Positions 6,971-8,770 of a stretch of DNA of 8,770 nucleotides are shown piece after piece. The notes beneath the pieces are model-generated. The model was not told where the DNA came from, ran no database searches, and saw only the letters and a list, made by a program, of their open reading frames with translations. Position 1 is the stretch's first letter. Each line of letters begins with the position of its first letter. Both the position numbers and the translations under genes were made by a program. The stretch comes from an uncultured Lachnospiraceae bacterium (lineage in GTDB: Bacteria > Bacillota > Clostridia > Lachnospirales > Lachnospiraceae): assembly GCA_947651335.1 (NCBI GenBank), contig CANSYV010000045.1, positions 1 to 8,770 on the forward strand, given 5' to 3'.

Positions 6971-8617
6971 TCATTTTCCCTTTTTCCGAATGACTCTCAG
7001 CAAACACACTGCGCCTTCTAATACCACAGCGCCCATGAGCCCCCCGGCCACAGCGCTTCCTAATGTGTACCAGGGGTTTTCGCCTTGGGGATTTTCGCCC
7101 TGGGGGCTTTCCTCAGGCAGGGCAGGTTCCTCTGCAGCGGCCGGGACCACCGCGTCTGAATTCCAGTTTTCTTCCTCATGAAACGCCTCAGCCTCAAAAT
7201 TCCAGCCCTCTCCTTCTGCTGTTTCCCCGGGATTATTTCCCTTTTTCTCTTTGCTTCCCGTTTCCAAATCTTTGGTGTTCCCAGAGACAGCCTGCACAGC
7301 CGGAGTGCTCCCTGCCGGGCGGGCAGCTGGCGCTGTCGCAGAAAGCCCTGGCGTGGGAGCGGCGGCAGGCGCCTGCGCGGCCCCGCTTCCCGCAGACACT
7401 GTGGGATTGGCTGTGCGTTCTCCTGCTGGGGCCCCAGTCCCTGACCCGGCAGGCTTTTTCGTGGGGGAGGGCTGGGGGGAAGACACGGGAACGTCCACGG
7501 CACAGCCCTCTTGAATCTCCACATCGGACATATCATACAGGGGCGTCTTGCCTTCCAGAAACCTCTCATAAGCCGCAAGGGCATAATAGCCCTGTTCCGT
7601 GGCCATCCCGTCCACACTGCCGGCTGCCGCGCCGCCGTTATTTCCTTCCCCGGCTTTCACATGCATGAATCCGCTTCCCGGTATATGGTAGGAAATCAGA
7701 TCCGCTATGGGCCAGTTTCCCTCTTTCACAAATCTGGCATCGCCTCCCGGGTCGATTCCGATGGAACACAGTGCCACTACCACCTGGGCGCAGCTCTCTG
7801 AATTCCTGGCTCCCATACTCCGAAAGCCGCCTGTAAGAGGATCCTGCACACTTCCCAGCCAGTCTACCCCCCGGTCGATAGCAGCGGTGACATTCTCACA
7901 GCCCTCCCGCCCATAATAGGGGGCCAGCGCCTGAATGGTCATGGCCGTCATATCCACGTCAGCCCGGTCGCCTATGAGAGTCCATCCACCCCCGCTGACT
8001 TCTCCGTCCACCAGAAAATCCACCAGCACCTGCTCCGTGGTCTGCTTCCCCACACCTTCCACCTCCGGTATGGTGTATTCCGGATGGGAATTCAGGGCCG
8101 CCAGCGCCCAGATGGGGCCGTTGAATCCCTGCCTGACCACATTGGTAAAATCAGCCAGGTATGACAGGAGATTATAGCCGTTCACATCCCGGGCGTCTAT
8201 GCCCACAGAGGTGAGCGCCAGTACGGCCTTGGAGTATTCCGAATACTTGGCCCGGTGGAGGACGCCGCCCTGCTCTTTGATGTGGATTGCCATGTTTTCA
8301 TAAAAGGTATGGAAATAGGGCTCCCCCAGATCCATACCGCCTCTGGCCAGGCCCAGGGCGAACCACTGGCTGCCAAAACCCGGGTCAGAATCCAAAGACA
8401 GCATATGTGCTTTCGTATCTGCCAGCACATCCGCCACAGGCATAACCGGCTCTTTCAGGTATAACGCCTGCTCCCGGATCATATTTTCCGGGGCAGACCG
8501 GACTTCTTCATTCACACCTGCCTGGCACCAGGCGGCAGAGGCCTGCCAGAGACAGAGCAATACCGCCAGGCACAGGCCGCGCTTGTATTTCTTCCTGTTA
8601 TATTGTCTGCAGACCAT
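6971..8617 (-). CDS. Membrane-anchored alpha/alpha-toroid protein (prenyltransferase/squalene-oxidase repeat), paralog 1
   Basis: This is a 548-residue protein when started at ATG 8617. A longer in-frame opening from 8752 is rejected because it overlaps the end of the upstream fibronectin-type gene and would bury the signal peptide. From 8617 the N-terminus is a classical signal peptide: basic MVCRQYNRKKYKR, hydrophobic LCLAVLLCLW, then SAAWCQA (not a lipobox, since Trp precedes Cys). The toroid spans about 60-370 with LARGGMDL at 89-96, YSEYSKAV at 125-132, NGPIWALAAL at 166-175, DVDMTAMTIQALAPYY at 220-235, MGARNSESCAQVV at 268-280 and YHIPGSGFMHV at 310-320. A Pro/Ala/Thr/Gly linker (about 375-465), the acidic Trp motif EGWNFEAE at 470-477, two QGENP repeats, one transmembrane helix (about 516-540) and tail RVIRKKGK follow. 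It is paralogous to the next gene downstream. The role is inferred as surface capture of the transporter's ligand. Catalysis is unlikely because the cyclase DXDD motif reads DVDM. Confidence 0.87.
   Translation of the reverse strand: MVCRQYNRKKYKRGLCLAVLLCLWQASAAWCQAGVNEEVRSAPENMIREQALYLKEPVMPVADVLADTKAHMLSLDSDPGFGSQWFALGLARGGMDLGEPYFHTFYENMAIHIKEQGGVLHRAKYSEYSKAVLALTSVGIDARDVNGYNLLSYLADFTNVVRQGFNGPIWALAALNSHPEYTIPEVEGVGKQTTEQVLVDFLVDGEVSGGGWTLIGDRADVDMTAMTIQALAPYYGREGCENVTAAIDRGVDWLGSVQDPLTGGFRSMGARNSESCAQVVVALCSIGIDPGGDARFVKEGNWPIADLISYHIPGSGFMHVKAGEGNNGGAAAGSVDGMATEQGYYALAAYERFLEGKTPLYDMSDVEIQEGCAVDVPVSSPQPSPTKKPAGSGTGAPAGERTANPTVSAGSGAAQAPAAAPTPGLSATAPAARPAGSTPAVQAVSGNTKDLETGSKEKKGNNPGETAEGEGWNFEAEAFHEEENWNSDAVVPAAAEEPALPEESPQGENPQGENPWYTLGSAVAGGLMGAVVLEGAVCLLRVIRKKGK
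7073..7102. repeat. 15-base tandem repeat (two copies) encoding PQGEN-PQGEN
   Basis: The unit ggggttttcgccttg at 7073-7087 is followed by gggattttcgccctg at 7088-7102, with a further partial match after it. It encodes PQGEN twice, just outside the predicted membrane helix of toroid paralog 1. It probably arose by slippage and changes only stalk length. Confidence 0.75.
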
Positions 8618-8626
8618 ATGTGAAAA

Positions 8627-8630
8627 TCCT
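8627..8630 (-). promoter_or_regulatory. Short ribosome binding site supporting the start at 8617
   Basis: AGGA on the minus strand lies nine bases before ATG 8617 and overlaps the TAG stop codon (8631-8629) of the upstream gene. The site is short, so translation may depend on ribosomes finishing the upstream gene. Confidence 0.55.
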
Positions 8631-8770
8631 ATTTCATTCTCAATTTCTTTACATTGGAATCCAGACCGTAATATGTGGTCTTGCCGGCTTTTTTGTAAGC
8701 CCGTACTTTGTAATAGTATGTCTTGCCCTTTTTCTGCCCGGAAACGGTACAAGATACCTTATTCTTTCCT
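8629..8770 (-). CDS. 3' end of a fibronectin type III-like, probably extracellular, protein (partial)
   Basis: The last 46 codons and the stop TAG (8631-8629) are visible; the rest lies beyond the right edge. The translated end contains KVSCTVSGQKKGKTYYYKV followed by RAYKKAGKTTYYG, then ends in DSNVKKLRMK. The pattern KGKTYYYKVRAYK..GKT.YYG..S is the typical F-G strand end of a fibronectin type III domain in secreted proteins of Clostridia. The gene stops 11 bases before the first toroid gene and shares its ribosome binding region, so it is probably an earlier member of the same operon. It is more AT-rich (about 40-43% G+C by hand count) than the toroid genes. Whether it binds ligand, cell wall or partners cannot be judged from this fragment. 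Confidence 0.8.
   Translation of the reverse strand, partial: GKNKVSCTVSGQKKGKTYYYKVRAYKKAGKTTYYGLDSNVKKLRMK

Larger units (their letters stand above)
273..8770 (-). other. Transcription unit: surface capture proteins plus complete ECF transporter
   Basis: Seven genes run in one direction with no gap long enough for a promoter or terminator. Junctions in order: 11 bases; stop directly adjacent to GTG; ATGA overlap; TGATG overlap; 13-base overlap; 22-base overlap. The order is fibronectin-type protein, toroid, toroid, DUF4430 lipoprotein, T, fused A, S. The operon's promoter and any leader riboswitch would lie right of 8770 and are not visible. Confidence 0.8.

Noticed and set aside
6971..7140. 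Sortase (LPXTG) anchoring of toroid paralog 1
   Set aside because: LPEES near residue 500 is not an LPXTG motif. The protein ends in a helix plus basic tail consistent with a simple membrane anchor.
5276..8617. Enzymatic terpene or squalene cyclase function for the toroid proteins
   Set aside because: The DXDD acid motif is DXDM in both, the proteins are exported and membrane-anchored, and they sit with a transporter. A binding role fits better.
8618..8752. N-terminal extension of toroid paralog 1 beginning at ATG 8752
   Set aside because: It overlaps, in another frame, the convincing fibronectin-type C-terminus ending at 8629. The real signal peptide begins at the Met at 8617, with AGGA upstream.

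Overview
The window is one minus-strand gene cluster that looks like an envelope-anchored ligand-capture and uptake system built around an energy-coupling factor (ECF) transporter. The host is most likely a Gram-positive member of the Clostridia, plausibly Lachnospiraceae. This is inferred from a lipoprotein with a lipobox, surface proteins anchored by a single C-terminal membrane helix, strong AAGGAGG-type ribosome binding sites, and protein motifs I associate with that group. No RNA genes, CRISPR arrays or insertion sequences were seen.

In transcription order (right to left): (1) the last 46 codons of a fibronectin type III-like protein (8770-8629); (2) and (3) two tandem paralogous secreted proteins with a prenyltransferase/squalene-oxidase-type alpha/alpha toroid, a low-complexity linker and a C-terminal membrane anchor (8617-6971 and 6970-5276); (4) a lipoprotein ending in a DUF4430 (transcobalamin C-terminal-like) domain (5279-3951); (5) the transmembrane T component EcfT (3951-2902); (6) an ECF ATPase with two ABC domains fused in one chain (2914-1124); (7) a substrate-binding S component with an N-terminal extension (1145-273). 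Every junction overlaps or is only a few bases wide, so this reads as one translationally coupled operon. Its promoter lies upstream of (right of) the window. A weak terminator-like hairpin and a separate promoter-like element follow the S gene. A different, more AT-rich gene then starts at position 140 and leaves the window on the left.

The main biological point is that animal cobalamin carriers (transcobalamin, intrinsic factor, haptocorrin) consist of an alpha6/alpha6 toroid followed by a small beta domain of the DUF4430 family. Here the same two folds occur as separate envelope proteins anchored from opposite ends, encoded directly beside a complete dedicated ECF importer. I infer a bacterial 'split transcobalamin' that captures a ligand at the cell surface and passes it to the S component. 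A corrinoid is the leading guess, but nothing in the window proves the substrate. The two toroid paralogs share nearly identical putative pocket loops, a Trp/acidic juxtamembrane motif and an unusual Gly- and Glu-containing transmembrane helix, which suggests contacts with the transporter.

Two likely starts differ from the longest open frames. The first toroid protein starts at 8617, not 8752, because the longer frame runs over the fibronectin-type gene. The DUF4430 lipoprotein starts at 5279, not 5324, because of a good ribosome binding site, the ATGA overlap and the signal peptide.
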